Assembly (NCBI GenBank): GCA_017473105.1
Contig: JAFUNE010000008.1
Span: 1-64,000 of the forward strand
Length of the DNA: 64,000 nucleotides
Source: Bacilli bacterium
GTDB taxonomy: Bacteria > Bacillota_I > Bacilli_A > RF39 > UBA660
Direction: 5' to 3'
Under the pieces are notes generated by a model, which did not search any database, was not told the origin of the DNA, and saw only the letters and a list, made by a program, of their open reading frames with translations. Shown piece by piece: positions 43,898-52,843 of the stretch. A program made the position numbers and the translations under genes. The first letter of the stretch is position 1, and each line of letters starts with the position of its first letter.

Positions 43898-45790
43898 ATG
43901 ATATATTATCCAAAAACATACGGAACATGCACAGGTGCTAATAAAGCAATAAATTTAGCATACAAATTAAAAAAAGAAAATAAAGATAAAAACATTGTTA
44001 TCTACAAAGAAATATTACATAATCCATATGTAATAAAAGAATTAAAAAAAGATAATATAATTTGCATAGATGATTTAACTAAAATTAATAAAAATGATAT
44101 TGTTATTATAAGAGCACACGGAGAAACACTAGAAACATTTAAATATCTAGAAGATAATAATATAGAATACTACGATTCAACATGTATAAATGTTAAAAAA
44201 GTACACGATATAGTAGCAGAAAAATATAATAATAATTTCAAAATAATTATTGTAGGTAAAAAAACACACCCAGAAGTAATCGGAACAAACTCAAGATGCA
44301 ATAACGAAGCAATAATCGTAGAATCACCAAATGATTATGAAAATATAAATAAAAATGAAAAATATTATGTCGTATGCCAAACAACAATTGGTTATGAAAC
44401 AGTATCAGGTTTATTAAACTACCTTAATATAAATAACATAAAATATGAACACACAAACACAATATGTCCACATCAAAAACTAATACAAAGTAGTTCAGTT
44501 TCATTATCAGAACAAATGGATATAATGTTTATTATAGGTGGTAAACACAGTTCAAATACAAAAGAACTTTATAATCAATGCAAAAAAGTATGTGCTAGAT
44601 CATACCATGTTGATGATATAAATGAATTCTACGAAATAATAAAAAAAGAAGATATTTCTTATACAACAAAAATCGGAATTACAGCTGGTGGCTCTACCCC
44701 AAAAAATCAAATACAAGAATTTTCAAACTTACTAGAATTTACAATCTATTATAAAAATAAAGTAAAAGAATTAAATAAAGAACTAAATAAATATAATAAA
44801 ACATTATTAAATGATAATGACAATAAAATAATAACTGACGCAGTTAATAAATTTATCAATATGAATAGTGACGGAAAATTCTTAAGAGGATGCCTAATAG
44901 ACTTAGGATACAAACTAAATAAAAATGATGACTATGCAAACTCACTTGCAATCGCATATGAAACGTTTCAAACAGCAATTTTAGTACATGACGATATTAT
45001 AGATAATGCTTCCCTTAGACGTGGAAAAGAAACAATTCATAAAACTTACAATAAAGAATTTTCAAAATATAACCACAATGAAAACATACATAACAATCTA
45101 GCATTATGTATTGGAGATTTAGGATTCTTTTATACAAATGAATTAATAATTAAAAAATATAAAAATGATAAAAATTTCATAAAACTATTTAACTATTATA
45201 ATCAAATAGTTATAAATACCATTAAAGGTGAAATAATTGATGTATATTTACCATTTAAAGAAAAATATGATAAAGAAAATATTTTATCTCACGAAGATAT
45301 ATTTGAAATATATAAACTTAAAACATCTTGGTATTCAGTAGTAGGACCATTCGTACTTGGTATGATACTTTCTAACTCAAGTGCAAAAAATATAAAAGAA
45401 ATGGAAACTATACTAGAAAATATTGGTATTTCTTTCCAAATTAAAGATGATATCTTAGGAATATTTAGTTCAAAAGATATTCTAGGTAAAAGCGTTTATA
45501 GTGATATAGAAGAATTCAAACAAACTATTTTATATTCATATATTAAAATTGAAAAACCAGAATATTTAAATGAATTATTAAAATATTATGGAAAAGAAAA
45601 TATTTCAGAAAATGATGCTAAAAATGTACAAGACATAATGATACAAAGTGGCGCACTTGATTATGCAAATAACATGATGAATAATTTATTTAATGATTCA
45701 AAAGAAAAAATAAATAATCTTGATATAAGTGAATACATTAAAAACATACTTCTAGGATTAATAACATATTTAGAAATAAGAGAAAAGTAA
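43898..45790 (+). CDS. IspH - polyprenyl synthase fusion protein
   Basis: Two isoprenoid enzymes lie in one 630-residue frame. Residues 1-285 are IspH, the last enzyme of the MEP pathway making IPP and DMAPP: cluster cysteines C11, C96 and C190, H41, H74 (RAHG), H124 and E126 (KKTHPEV), SSN at 218-220 and S266. After a linker (about 285-305), residues about 306-630 are a trans-prenyl synthase: GKFLRG, first Asp motif DDIID (365-369), the RRG segment (374-376) and second motif DDILG (517-521). One polypeptide may thus make and elongate the C5 units. ATG 43898 follows GAGGTACTTT, four codons after an upstream ATG. Neither domain has an obvious missing residue. Confidence 0.92.
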   Translation: MIYYPKTYGTCTGANKAINLAYKLKKENKDKNIVIYKEILHNPYVIKELKKDNIICIDDLTKINKNDIVIIRAHGETLETFKYLEDNNIEYYDSTCINVKKVHDIVAEKYNNNFKIIIVGKKTHPEVIGTNSRCNNEAIIVESPNDYENINKNEKYYVVCQTTIGYETVSGLLNYLNINNIKYEHTNTICPHQKLIQSSSVSLSEQMDIMFIIGGKHSSNTKELYNQCKKVCARSYHVDDINEFYEIIKKEDISYTTKIGITAGGSTPKNQIQEFSNLLEFTIYYKNKVKELNKELNKYNKTLLNDNDNKIITDAVNKFINMNSDGKFLRGCLIDLGYKLNKNDDYANSLAIAYETFQTAILVHDDIIDNASLRRGKETIHKTYNKEFSKYNHNENIHNNLALCIGDLGFFYTNELIIKKYKNDKNFIKLFNYYNQIVINTIKGEIIDVYLPFKEKYDKENILSHEDIFEIYKLKTSWYSVVGPFVLGMILSNSSAKNIKEMETILENIGISFQIKDDILGIFSSKDILGKSVYSDIEEFKQTILYSYIKIEKPEYLNELLKYYGKENISENDAKNVQDIMIQSGALDYANNMMNNLFNDSKEKINNLDISEYIKNILLGLITYLEIREK

Positions 45791-45792
45791 TT

Positions 45793-45821
45793 TTGACTTT
45801 AAAATTGTTTGATGTTAATAT
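45793..45821 (+). promoter_or_regulatory. SigA-type promoter of two small unknown genes
   Basis: TTGACT (45793-45798), 17-bp spacer and TAATAT (45816-45821) lie 24 bp before ATG 45846. The pair can therefore be transcribed separately from the fusion gene. Confidence 0.65.
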
Positions 45822-45845
45822 ATTTTTATTAGGGAGGATACGCTT

Positions 45846-46157
45846 ATGACAGACGATGAATTAACCTTAAGAAAGGAAACAATAGAAATGATAGCTAGAA
45901 AAATTCAAGATAGTGGTTTGCAAATGCCAGATATTAGAGATCGTTCTTGGAAAAATATTGATTCTGACACTGCTAAATTATTTAATCTTCTAATTGAAGC
46001 AGAAGATATTCTTATTAGACTAGATGAATATCAAATGGAAAATGGACAATGTTATCCAGAGTTTGAAGACTTTATGTTACAAATTGGTGACATCAGAGCA
46101 CGTTATACTGAATTTATTGATAAAAATTTAGATATTTTAGACATTAAAACTAAATAA
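45846..46157 (+). CDS. Small helical protein, unknown function
   Basis: I do not recognise this 103-residue soluble protein. It is predicted to be mostly helical and acidic (LRKETIEMIARKIQD, LFNLLIEAEDILIRLDEYQM, FMLQIGDIRARYTEFIDKNL). AGGGAGGAT precedes the ATG. It is followed 14 bp later by a second small gene with its own strong ribosome binding site, then a terminator, so the two form a small operon. Confidence 0.7.
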   Translation: MTDDELTLRKETIEMIARKIQDSGLQMPDIRDRSWKNIDSDTAKLFNLLIEAEDILIRLDEYQMENGQCYPEFEDFMLQIGDIRARYTEFIDKNLDILDIKTK

Positions 46158-46171
46158 ATTGGAGGAATTAT

Positions 46172-46396
46172 ATGAGCGATTGGAAATTAGTTCATGAAAG
46201 CAAAGGAAAAGAAGGAACAAGCAAAATATATCAAGATTCAAAAGGAAATGTAAGAATCGATTCTTTTAACGGCGATGTTAGATCTCCGGAAAATCATGAT
46301 AGAGTATCATTAAATACGAGAAATGGCGGAAATTTATCAGGACATGGATACAATCACGAAGATAAATTTGACACATCAACAAAAAGAAAAAGATAA
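46172..46396 (+). CDS. Small polar protein, unknown function
   Basis: I do not recognise this 74-residue protein. It is rich in charged, Gly, Asn and His residues (NTRNGGNLSGHGYNHEDKF) and ends in a basic tail (TSTKRKR), with no hydrophobic segment, so it is probably cytoplasmic and partly unstructured. TTGGAGGAA gives a strong ribosome binding site. It is paired with the preceding small gene. Confidence 0.68.
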   Translation: MSDWKLVHESKGKEGTSKIYQDSKGNVRIDSFNGDVRSPENHDRVSLNTRNGGNLSGHGYNHEDKFDTSTKRKR

Positions 46397-46423
46397 AAAA
46401 GAACTATTAATTAGTTCTTTTTT
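46395..46423. terminator. Bidirectional terminator
   Basis: The 12-bp stem AAAAAAGAACTA/TAGTTCTTTTTT with a 5-nt loop has T-runs on both strands. It ends the small-gene operon on the plus strand and the lipid kinase gene on the minus strand. Confidence 0.85.
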
Positions 46424-47283
46424 AAATAATCAATTAATTTTCTATCATAATATACTTTAATTTTCTTCTTACATAATTCTATATCAAATTTATTATCTTT
46501 TAAAATCTCTCCATCTATATTTGAATAAACATCATCCTTTAAATTTATTTTTAATTTATTTGTTGTAACTTTAATAACATTTTTATCAAATTCGTGTTTT
46601 CCTTTTTTTAATTTTAATATTAAAGTTGCAAGAGATATTCTGCCCAAGTCATTAACCATATACACATCAAACTTATCATCATTTAAACTTGAATGAGGTC
46701 CAACATGATAACCATTCCCATAATATTCACCATTGCAAACAACAACAGTAGAAAAATTATTTTCTATGATTTTATCATTAATTTCAATCTTAAAATATCT
46801 AGCTTTAAATTTAAAAAATGACTTTACAATACTAGCATTATACTTTTGACCTCTTGGTATGAATTTAGATTTTATATTATCTTTATTATAAGCAATATCA
46901 GCATCTATTCCAAAACAAGCAGTATTAATAAAATATCTATCATTTATTTTAATTAAGTCACAATCATTAATTCCAGTTTTAAATTGTTTTTTCATAGCTT
47001 TATAAAAGTCATTACCTGTTCCATAAGGAATAACACCAATAATATTATCAGTTGTAGCAAGTGAATTTACTACTCTATTTAACGTACCATCTCCACCAAT
47101 TGAAAAAATAATATATTTTGTTTTTTTATATTTCTTTAAGATCATTTCGGTAGAATTAGATTCATTATTTATTTCAATCTCATAAGATATTTTCTTTTCT
47201 TCACAATAATTCTTTATATTATGAATTAACATATTAATATCACTCTTTAATGTAAAACTATTAATCAAAAATATATATTTCAT
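46411..47283 (-). CDS. Diacylglycerol kinase-family lipid kinase
   Basis: The 290-residue protein has the DagK/YegS fold: IIFSIGGDGTLNRVVN with the GGDGT nucleotide motif, PYGTGNDFYKAM, then the C-terminal beta domain (DDKFDVYMVNDLGRI) with its acidic residues. Such enzymes phosphorylate diacylglycerol or related lipids to recycle them. The start is ATG 47283, with a poor ribosome binding site; a GTG three codons upstream is possible. Its stop overlaps a bidirectional terminator. Confidence 0.87.
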   Translation of the reverse strand: MKYIFLINSFTLKSDINMLIHNIKNYCEEKKISYEIEINNESNSTEMILKKYKKTKYIIFSIGGDGTLNRVVNSLATTDNIIGVIPYGTGNDFYKAMKKQFKTGINDCDLIKINDRYFINTACFGIDADIAYNKDNIKSKFIPRGQKYNASIVKSFFKFKARYFKIEINDKIIENNFSTVVVCNGEYYGNGYHVGPHSSLNDDKFDVYMVNDLGRISLATLILKLKKGKHEFDKNVIKVTTNKLKINLKDDVYSNIDGEILKDNKFDIELCKKKIKVYYDRKLIDYLKKN

Positions 47284-47308
47284 ATCAATCACACTATAAT
47301 TTTAACAT

Positions 47309-47337
47309 AAAAAAATCATGTATAAAACATGATTTTT
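47309..47337 (-). terminator. Terminator after uppS
   Basis: The 11-bp stem AAAAATCATGT/ACATGATTTTT with a 5-nt loop is followed by a T-run on the minus strand. Confidence 0.82.
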
Positions 47338-47342
47338 GTTCC

Positions 47343-48047
47343 TTATTTTACACTACCTTTTGTAATATTTCTATTTTGATAGTCATAAAGTGCTTTATCA
47401 AATTCTTCTTCATTAAAATCTGGAAAACAAGTATCAGTAAAATAAAGTTCAGCATAACTAATACTATATAACATAAAATTACTAATTCTTACCTCTCCAC
47501 TTGTTCTTATCATTAAATCAACTGGTGGTAAATCATTATATTGATATTTATAATAAGTTTCTTCATTAATATCATCAATATTAATTTCACCATTTTTTAC
47601 CATTAAAGCAAGTTTACGAGCAGTATCTACTATCTCAGCTTGTCCCCCATAGTTTATACAAACATTAAATACTCCACGAGTACAATCCTTAGTAGCATTC
47701 TCTACTTCCTTCATAACTGAATAAACTTCATCACTTAAAGGATCACGTCTACCAGAAAATACAACTTTAACATCATTTTCAATAAAGAAATTTTTATCTT
47801 TCTTAAATGCAGTAACAAATAAATTCATTAAATAATTTACTTCTTCTACACTTCTTTTAAAATTTTCAGTAGAAAAAGCAAATACACTTAAATATTTAAC
47901 ACCTTTATCTAATATATGTAATGCTGTTTTCTTAAATGTTTTATATCCAGCATAATGTCCATCAGTTCTTTTTTTACCTTGTCTTGTTGCCCATCTTCCA
48001 TTACCATCCATAATAATCGCAACATGATTTGGAATATCATTCTTCAT
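47343..48047 (-). CDS. uppS: Undecaprenyl diphosphate synthase (cis-prenyltransferase)
   Basis: UppS makes the C55 lipid carrier for cell-wall synthesis from FPP and IPP. The 234-residue protein has HVAIIMDGNGRWA (catalytic Asp), FAFSTENFKR, CINYGGQ, and IRTSGEVRISNFMLY, the substrate-binding motifs. GAGAGGAAG precedes the ATG. The IspH-prenyl synthase fusion encoded nearby would supply its allylic substrate. Confidence 0.95.
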   Translation of the reverse strand: MKNDIPNHVAIIMDGNGRWATRQGKKRTDGHYAGYKTFKKTALHILDKGVKYLSVFAFSTENFKRSVEEVNYLMNLFVTAFKKDKNFFIENDVKVVFSGRRDPLSDEVYSVMKEVENATKDCTRGVFNVCINYGGQAEIVDTARKLALMVKNGEINIDDINEETYYKYQYNDLPPVDLMIRTSGEVRISNFMLYSISYAELYFTDTCFPDFNEEEFDKALYDYQNRNITKGSVK

Positions 48048-48127
48048 AAAATTCTTCCTCTCTCAAAGCATATTATACTAAAATCAACAATTTTTTTATA
48101 TACAAAATAAATTAATTGACACAAATT

Positions 48128-48152
48128 AAAAGAAATTCTAAGAATTTCTTTT
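48128..48152 (-). terminator. Terminator after the 361-residue unknown gene
   Basis: The 11-bp stem AAAAGAAATTC/GAATTTCTTTT with a 3-nt loop is followed by a T-rich run on the minus strand and overlaps the stop. Confidence 0.78.
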
Positions 48153-49223
48153 ATAAAAACCTAAGATTTTTTTAATTCCTGTTTTTGGAGCCATAGTTCT
48201 AATTAAAATATCCAAATTATGATTATTAACAACCAAATAATGTCTATCCATATGATCAAGTGCTTCAATTAATAATTCATTACTTATTTCCATAAATCTT
48301 CCTCGTGGAATAAAAGAACAATTAAAACAAAGATCACTTCTTAATTTAACGAAATCAAGAGCTTTTTTAAGCATTTCTTCATTTTCAGAAAAAGTATCTA
48401 AAAATAAACTTACATCATATTCAAGTTTTTCAATTTCATCATCAGTATATAATCTCATCATTAAATCAAAGTTACGCAAATGCTTACAATACCCTCTAGT
48501 CTGAATTAAATTATTTAATCTTACTCTAGCATCTTCGCCTAATGTAGTACCAGCTAATCTATCTATAAAATATAGTTGTTCACCCTTAGCACAAGAATAT
48601 GTTTCATCATCAAATTTATCTAAATTACCTTTATTAAATAAAGTAGATAAATTACCATCAGATTTTTTACTTCTAATATAATTTAACATATCTTCATTTT
48701 TTGAATTGATTAAACTAACAAATCTAGTAATATATCTTTCTCTCTCTTCATCACTTAACCCTTCAATACTTTTATTAAAGCGATAAAAAGTTTGTCCAAA
48801 GTCTTTTAATTTTCTTATATAATCTTCTCTTTCAAATTTAGAAGAAACACTTTTATCTAAATATTGAAAAAACTTATAATAATTTCGATTAAAATCAACA
48901 TCCTCTTTTAAACAATCTTGTAATAAAGAAACATTATCATAGTATAAAGCAGCATAATAAAGTTCTAAAGAAAATCTAACTTTTTCATTTTCTCTTTCAT
49001 CTACAATAGGAAGTAAAGTATAAATCAAATTTCCTTCTGGATCTCTTTGTAAATTTTTAAAGTTTGCGTTAATTAAATCTTTTAACACAAGAAACATTTT
49101 TCTATCAGTTTCTTCTTCTCTTGTTTTTTCTAAAACAATTTCTCTTCTAACTACATTTTTAATTTCATTTAATGTTTTAAAAACATAAACATCAATAAAA
49201 TCACTCTTATCAATAATTTCCAT
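48138..49223 (-). CDS. Helical cytoplasmic protein, unknown function
   Basis: I do not recognise this 361-residue protein. It is mostly predicted helices with many charged residues, no membrane segment or signal, and a slightly cysteine-containing C-terminal part (RSDLCFNCSFIPRGRFMEIS). ATG 49223 follows AAGGGGG. It stands alone between uppS and mgtE with its own terminator and carries no motif I can assign. Confidence 0.72.
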   Translation of the reverse strand: MEIIDKSDFIDVYVFKTLNEIKNVVRREIVLEKTREEETDRKMFLVLKDLINANFKNLQRDPEGNLIYTLLPIVDERENEKVRFSLELYYAALYYDNVSLLQDCLKEDVDFNRNYYKFFQYLDKSVSSKFEREDYIRKLKDFGQTFYRFNKSIEGLSDEERERYITRFVSLINSKNEDMLNYIRSKKSDGNLSTLFNKGNLDKFDDETYSCAKGEQLYFIDRLAGTTLGEDARVRLNNLIQTRGYCKHLRNFDLMMRLYTDDEIEKLEYDVSLFLDTFSENEEMLKKALDFVKLRSDLCFNCSFIPRGRFMEISNELLIEALDHMDRHYLVVNNHNLDILIRTMAPKTGIKKILGFYKRNS

Positions 49224-49324
49224 ATTTTCCCCCTTGCATAACTGCATTTGTTGCATATTATATTAAAAAAAATACATATTTTCAATGTTTTTTTTAGTTT
49301 TTATTTACACTTTTTATGATTTTA

Positions 49325-49333
49325 TGTTATAAT
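49325..49333 (+). promoter_or_regulatory. Extended -10 promoter of mgtE
   Basis: TGTTATAAT lies 28 bp before the mgtE ATG, with TTTACA about 17-18 bp upstream as a possible -35. The intergenic space is too short for an M-box magnesium riboswitch. Confidence 0.6.
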
Positions 49334-49361
49334 CTTGGCGAAAAGAAGGCGGTGGTAAAAC

Positions 49362-50696
49362 ATGTTTGAAAGAATTAAAAAATTAATTGAAGAAAAAAAT
49401 TACTCAAAAATCAAAAAACTATTAATAGAAATGAACGAATTTGACATAGCAGAAATTCTAAATGATTTACCCCCGAAGGAAATAATAAAAATATTTAGAT
49501 TATTACCAAAAGATATCGGAGCAGATGTATTTTCATATTTAGAAAGTGATACTGCAACACTAATTATATCTTCTCTTTCAGATAGCGAAGCAGTTGATAT
49601 TATTAATGACATGTATGCAGATGATGCAGCTGATTTATTTGAAGAAATGCCTGCAAATGTAGTAAAAAAATTATTAAATAAAGTAGACTCTGAAACAAGA
49701 AAAAATATAAATCAATTATTAAAATATCCAGAAAATTCAGCTGGAAGTTTAATGACTGTAGAATATATAGACTTTAAAGAATACATAACTATAAAAGATG
49801 CAATCAAAAAAATAAAAAGAGAATACGAAGATGCAGAAACAATAAATACATGTTTCGTAACTGATAAAAAGAAAAAATTAATAGGTGTTGTTAAATTAAA
49901 AGACTTAATTATTAACGATGAAGATACACCGGTTAATGAAATAATGAATGAAGACTTTATGTATGTAACTACTCTAACTGATCAAGAAGAAGTTGCGAAA
50001 ACATTCCAAGATTACGACTTAACAAGTATGCCAGTAGTTGACTCAGAAGATAAATTAGTTGGAATTATAACAATAGATGATGTAATCGATATCATAGAAG
50101 AAGAAACAACAGAAGATATCGAAAGAATGGCTGGTATCACACCTACAGAAAAATCATATTTAAAACTTTCTACATTTGATTTATTTAAAAGTAGAATTCC
50201 TTGGTTATTTGTACTTATGATAAGTGCAACACTTACAGGAAAAATAATTGAACGTTATGAAACAGCATTAAGTAGCTACATTATACTAACTGCATTCATA
50301 CCAATGCTAATGAATACAGGTGGTAACGCAGGAGGACAATCATCAGCAACAATAATTCGTGCACTATCACTTGGAGACATCGAATATAAAGATACATTAA
50401 AAGTAATCTTTAAAGAATTTAGAACTGCGATACTTGCAGGTATAGCACTAGCAATAGTTAACTTTGGAAAATTAATGTTATTTGATAAAGTAGGTTTTAA
50501 TATTGCACTAGTAATAAGTCTATCTTTATTTGTAACAGTATGTGCCGCAAAATCAATTGGTTCATTTTTACCAATAATCGCAAAAAAATTAGGATTTGAT
50601 CCAACTGTTATGGCAGGACCATTCATAACAACACTAGTAGATGCAATATCATTATTTGTATATTTTACAATTGCAACAAGTATACTTGGACTATAA
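49362..50696 (+). CDS. mgtE: MgtE-family magnesium transporter
   Basis: The 444-residue protein has the MgtE layout: helical N domain (about 1-130, DMYADDAADLFEEMP), two CBS domains (about 135-255, DLTSMPVVDSEDKLVGIITIDDV in part) that sense Mg2+, a plug helix, and five membrane segments (about 280-444) with LMNTGGNAGGQSSATIIRAL and a C-terminal aspartate-bearing segment (ITTLVDAIS). It imports Mg2+ passively. It ends at a bidirectional terminator. Confidence 0.95.
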   Translation: MFERIKKLIEEKNYSKIKKLLIEMNEFDIAEILNDLPPKEIIKIFRLLPKDIGADVFSYLESDTATLIISSLSDSEAVDIINDMYADDAADLFEEMPANVVKKLLNKVDSETRKNINQLLKYPENSAGSLMTVEYIDFKEYITIKDAIKKIKREYEDAETINTCFVTDKKKKLIGVVKLKDLIINDEDTPVNEIMNEDFMYVTTLTDQEEVAKTFQDYDLTSMPVVDSEDKLVGIITIDDVIDIIEEETTEDIERMAGITPTEKSYLKLSTFDLFKSRIPWLFVLMISATLTGKIIERYETALSSYIILTAFIPMLMNTGGNAGGQSSATIIRALSLGDIEYKDTLKVIFKEFRTAILAGIALAIVNFGKLMLFDKVGFNIALVISLSLFVTVCAAKSIGSFLPIIAKKLGFDPTVMAGPFITTLVDAISLFVYFTIATSILGL

Positions 50697-50731
50697 AAAA
50701 GAGATGAATTTATAAAGTTCATCTCTTTTTA
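50695..50731. terminator. Bidirectional terminator after mgtE
   Basis: AAAAAGAGATGAA and its complement form a 13-bp stem with a 9-nt loop, with T-runs on both strands. It serves mgtE and the coiled-coil gene. Confidence 0.82.
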
Positions 50732-52450
50732 TAATGCATAAGATATCTCAGCATCGAAAGAAGTTTGATATTGTTCAGCTAAATTAACACTACCTGCTTT
50801 ACTTCTAAGATTTTTTAAACGCTCTTCCAAAGCTTTTTGTTCTCTCTTATACTTTTCTACTTTAGCTCCTTCAATTGTTTTACCAACTTTAGTCATTTGA
50901 ATAGTACTTGCGTCTTTAATTTTCAAATTAAGTAAAGCAAGTCTTTTTTCTTTTGATTCAATTTCACTAACTAAATTTTTCTTTTTCGAAATGGCATATG
51001 CTAATTTTTCTTGTTCCTTAACATATTTTTTAAATTGCCTTTCCATTTTTCTTCTATAAAGCCCAACATTAACACCAATTATTTTCTTTTGAGCTGATTG
51101 TATTCTACCTTGTTTTTTTCTAAGCCCCTTAAGTCTAGCATCCATTTGCATAACTTGAATATCTCTCTTTATTCCAGTTAAACCTTTTGCTTGAACATCT
51201 TTTAAATTATCTCTTCTATCAGATAAACTAGCAATTTCGCTATCAAGTATACCAAGTCTATCTTGTTGATCATTTACAACAGCCTTAGATACATCAGAAA
51301 TTCCTCTAGCAACACTCGAATTACCAGAAACAGCAAAATTTAATTGTTGCTCATAATCTTGTACACCTATCGAAGAAACAATATCCTTATAAGTGCTCAT
51401 CTCATTTTTTAAAGTACCAATTACTTGGTTAATCTTTTCTATCTCTGCTTCAAATTCTTTCTTTCCACCCATACTTCTTAACATATTTTCATAGTTAGAA
51501 ATCAATGATTCATAATTTTTTATTACAGAATTATGATTTTTATTTGTTTCAGACTTAATTTTGGCATTTGCAAATAAATTTGAATTAACAACAACATTTA
51601 TTTGACTTGCACTTAAAACAGAATTTCTATCAACTAACTTAGGAGAAAAATTTAAAACATTATTACAATAATCAATAAGTTCCTGATCAGTTATACTACT
51701 TGGAATAATTCCCCTATTTCTTAAATCATGAATACAATTTTCAGGAATTAATGCTTTCATTTGATGAACAGTATTTCTTGGAGCATTTTGAACACTAGTT
51801 CCTGGAATTAATGGTTGCATAGAACTACTATTAACATCTTCATGAAGAGTCGCTTGAACATTTTTTTTCTCAAGTTCTGCTTTTAGTCTTTCAACTTCTT
51901 CTTGAAGACGTTTATTTTCACTTGTTAAATCAACTATATCTTTTTGTGAAATTTTAACTTGATCAAGACCCTGATTAAGTTTTTGAAGTTGAGTATACAT
52001 ATATATAGCCAAAGCTTCTTTATTTAATTTACTAACATCTTTAGGATTTAAATTAATTAAAGCATCCATATTAGCAGTTAAAGAACTATCTAACTGTTCA
52101 GATAATTCTTTGATCTTTTCAAATTTCATAATATTTTCATTTATATATGAAACCTCTTTACCAAACCCTTTGAGTTTACTTGCTCTAACTAAAAACTCTC
52201 TAAGTACAGTCAAAATCTCCTCACATTTATAAGCTTTAGAAAACTTATTGTTTGACATTTTTTTATTAATAAACCAATCAATATATACTTTAGAATAAAT
52301 AACCCTATAAACAGAATTAAGATCTAAGTCATAATTCATATTCTTTATTTCAGGATTTAATTTTAAAACTTCATTAAATATACGTATTAAATCATTATCT
52401 TTAATATTAGAGAAAACATAATTTTTATTTTTTAATTCTTGTAACGTCAT
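50729..52450 (-). CDS. Long coiled-coil protein, unknown function
   Basis: The 573-residue protein is not recognised. An N-terminal helical region (1-160) precedes a coiled coil (about 165-200, LTSENKRLQEEVERLKAELE), a polar stretch, and further long heptad-like helices (about 340-560). There is no signal peptide or membrane segment, so it is probably cytoplasmic. Its ATG shares one base with the stop of the preceding DUF1292 gene (TAATG), so the two are translated together. A scaffold or structural role would fit, without proof. Confidence 0.75.
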   Translation of the reverse strand: MTLQELKNKNYVFSNIKDNDLIRIFNEVLKLNPEIKNMNYDLDLNSVYRVIYSKVYIDWFINKKMSNNKFSKAYKCEEILTVLREFLVRASKLKGFGKEVSYINENIMKFEKIKELSEQLDSSLTANMDALINLNPKDVSKLNKEALAIYMYTQLQKLNQGLDQVKISQKDIVDLTSENKRLQEEVERLKAELEKKNVQATLHEDVNSSSMQPLIPGTSVQNAPRNTVHQMKALIPENCIHDLRNRGIIPSSITDQELIDYCNNVLNFSPKLVDRNSVLSASQINVVVNSNLFANAKIKSETNKNHNSVIKNYESLISNYENMLRSMGGKKEFEAEIEKINQVIGTLKNEMSTYKDIVSSIGVQDYEQQLNFAVSGNSSVARGISDVSKAVVNDQQDRLGILDSEIASLSDRRDNLKDVQAKGLTGIKRDIQVMQMDARLKGLRKKQGRIQSAQKKIIGVNVGLYRRKMERQFKKYVKEQEKLAYAISKKKNLVSEIESKEKRLALLNLKIKDASTIQMTKVGKTIEGAKVEKYKREQKALEERLKNLRSKAGSVNLAEQYQTSFDAEISYAL

Positions 52451-52725
52451 TATACACTCTCTTCTTCTATATCATCTTCAGTAAAATACTTAATTAACTC
52501 TTCAACATAATTAATTTCTTTTTCTTCCATAATAGTATTTAATGAAAAAGATAAATCATCCTCTTTTAAAACAGATGCATATAACGTATTTGAATCATTT
52601 TCAAGTGAATAAATAATAAATGTTTTATCAAACTCATCAGAGTCAACAATATCAAAAACATTAATTACAACATTTTCACCATTTTCATTTTTTATAGTTA
52701 ATTTGCTATCTAAAACATCATCCAT
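52450..52725 (-). CDS. DUF1292 family protein (second copy)
   Basis: This 91-residue acidic protein follows the DUF1292 pattern (NVFDIVDSDEFDKTFIIYSL, TLYASVLKEDDLSFSLNTIM). ATG 52725 is preceded by TTGGAGGAATAT; the longer frame has no support. It is coupled by overlapping stop/start to the long coiled-coil protein, unlike the other member, which is in the mltG operon. Confidence 0.75.
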   Translation of the reverse strand: MDDVLDSKLTIKNENGENVVINVFDIVDSDEFDKTFIIYSLENDSNTLYASVLKEDDLSFSLNTIMEEKEINYVEELIKYFTEDDIEEESV

Positions 52726-52843
52726 ATATATTCCTCCAATATTATACAAACATTATATCACAATAATAATAACTTGTAAAAATATATATTTTTGTTAAAT
52801 ATTTTAAAAAAAATAATGTATAATATAATTAGAGGTGATCTAC

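Noticed and set aside
49256..49361. M-box magnesium riboswitch before mgtE
   Set aside because: The intergenic space is only about 100 bp and is filled by the promoter and ribosome binding site; no conserved M-box core is visible.
50276..50722. 148-codon open frame antisense to mgtE
   Set aside because: It overlaps mgtE and its terminator, which has clear family motifs; there is no independent support for the reverse frame.
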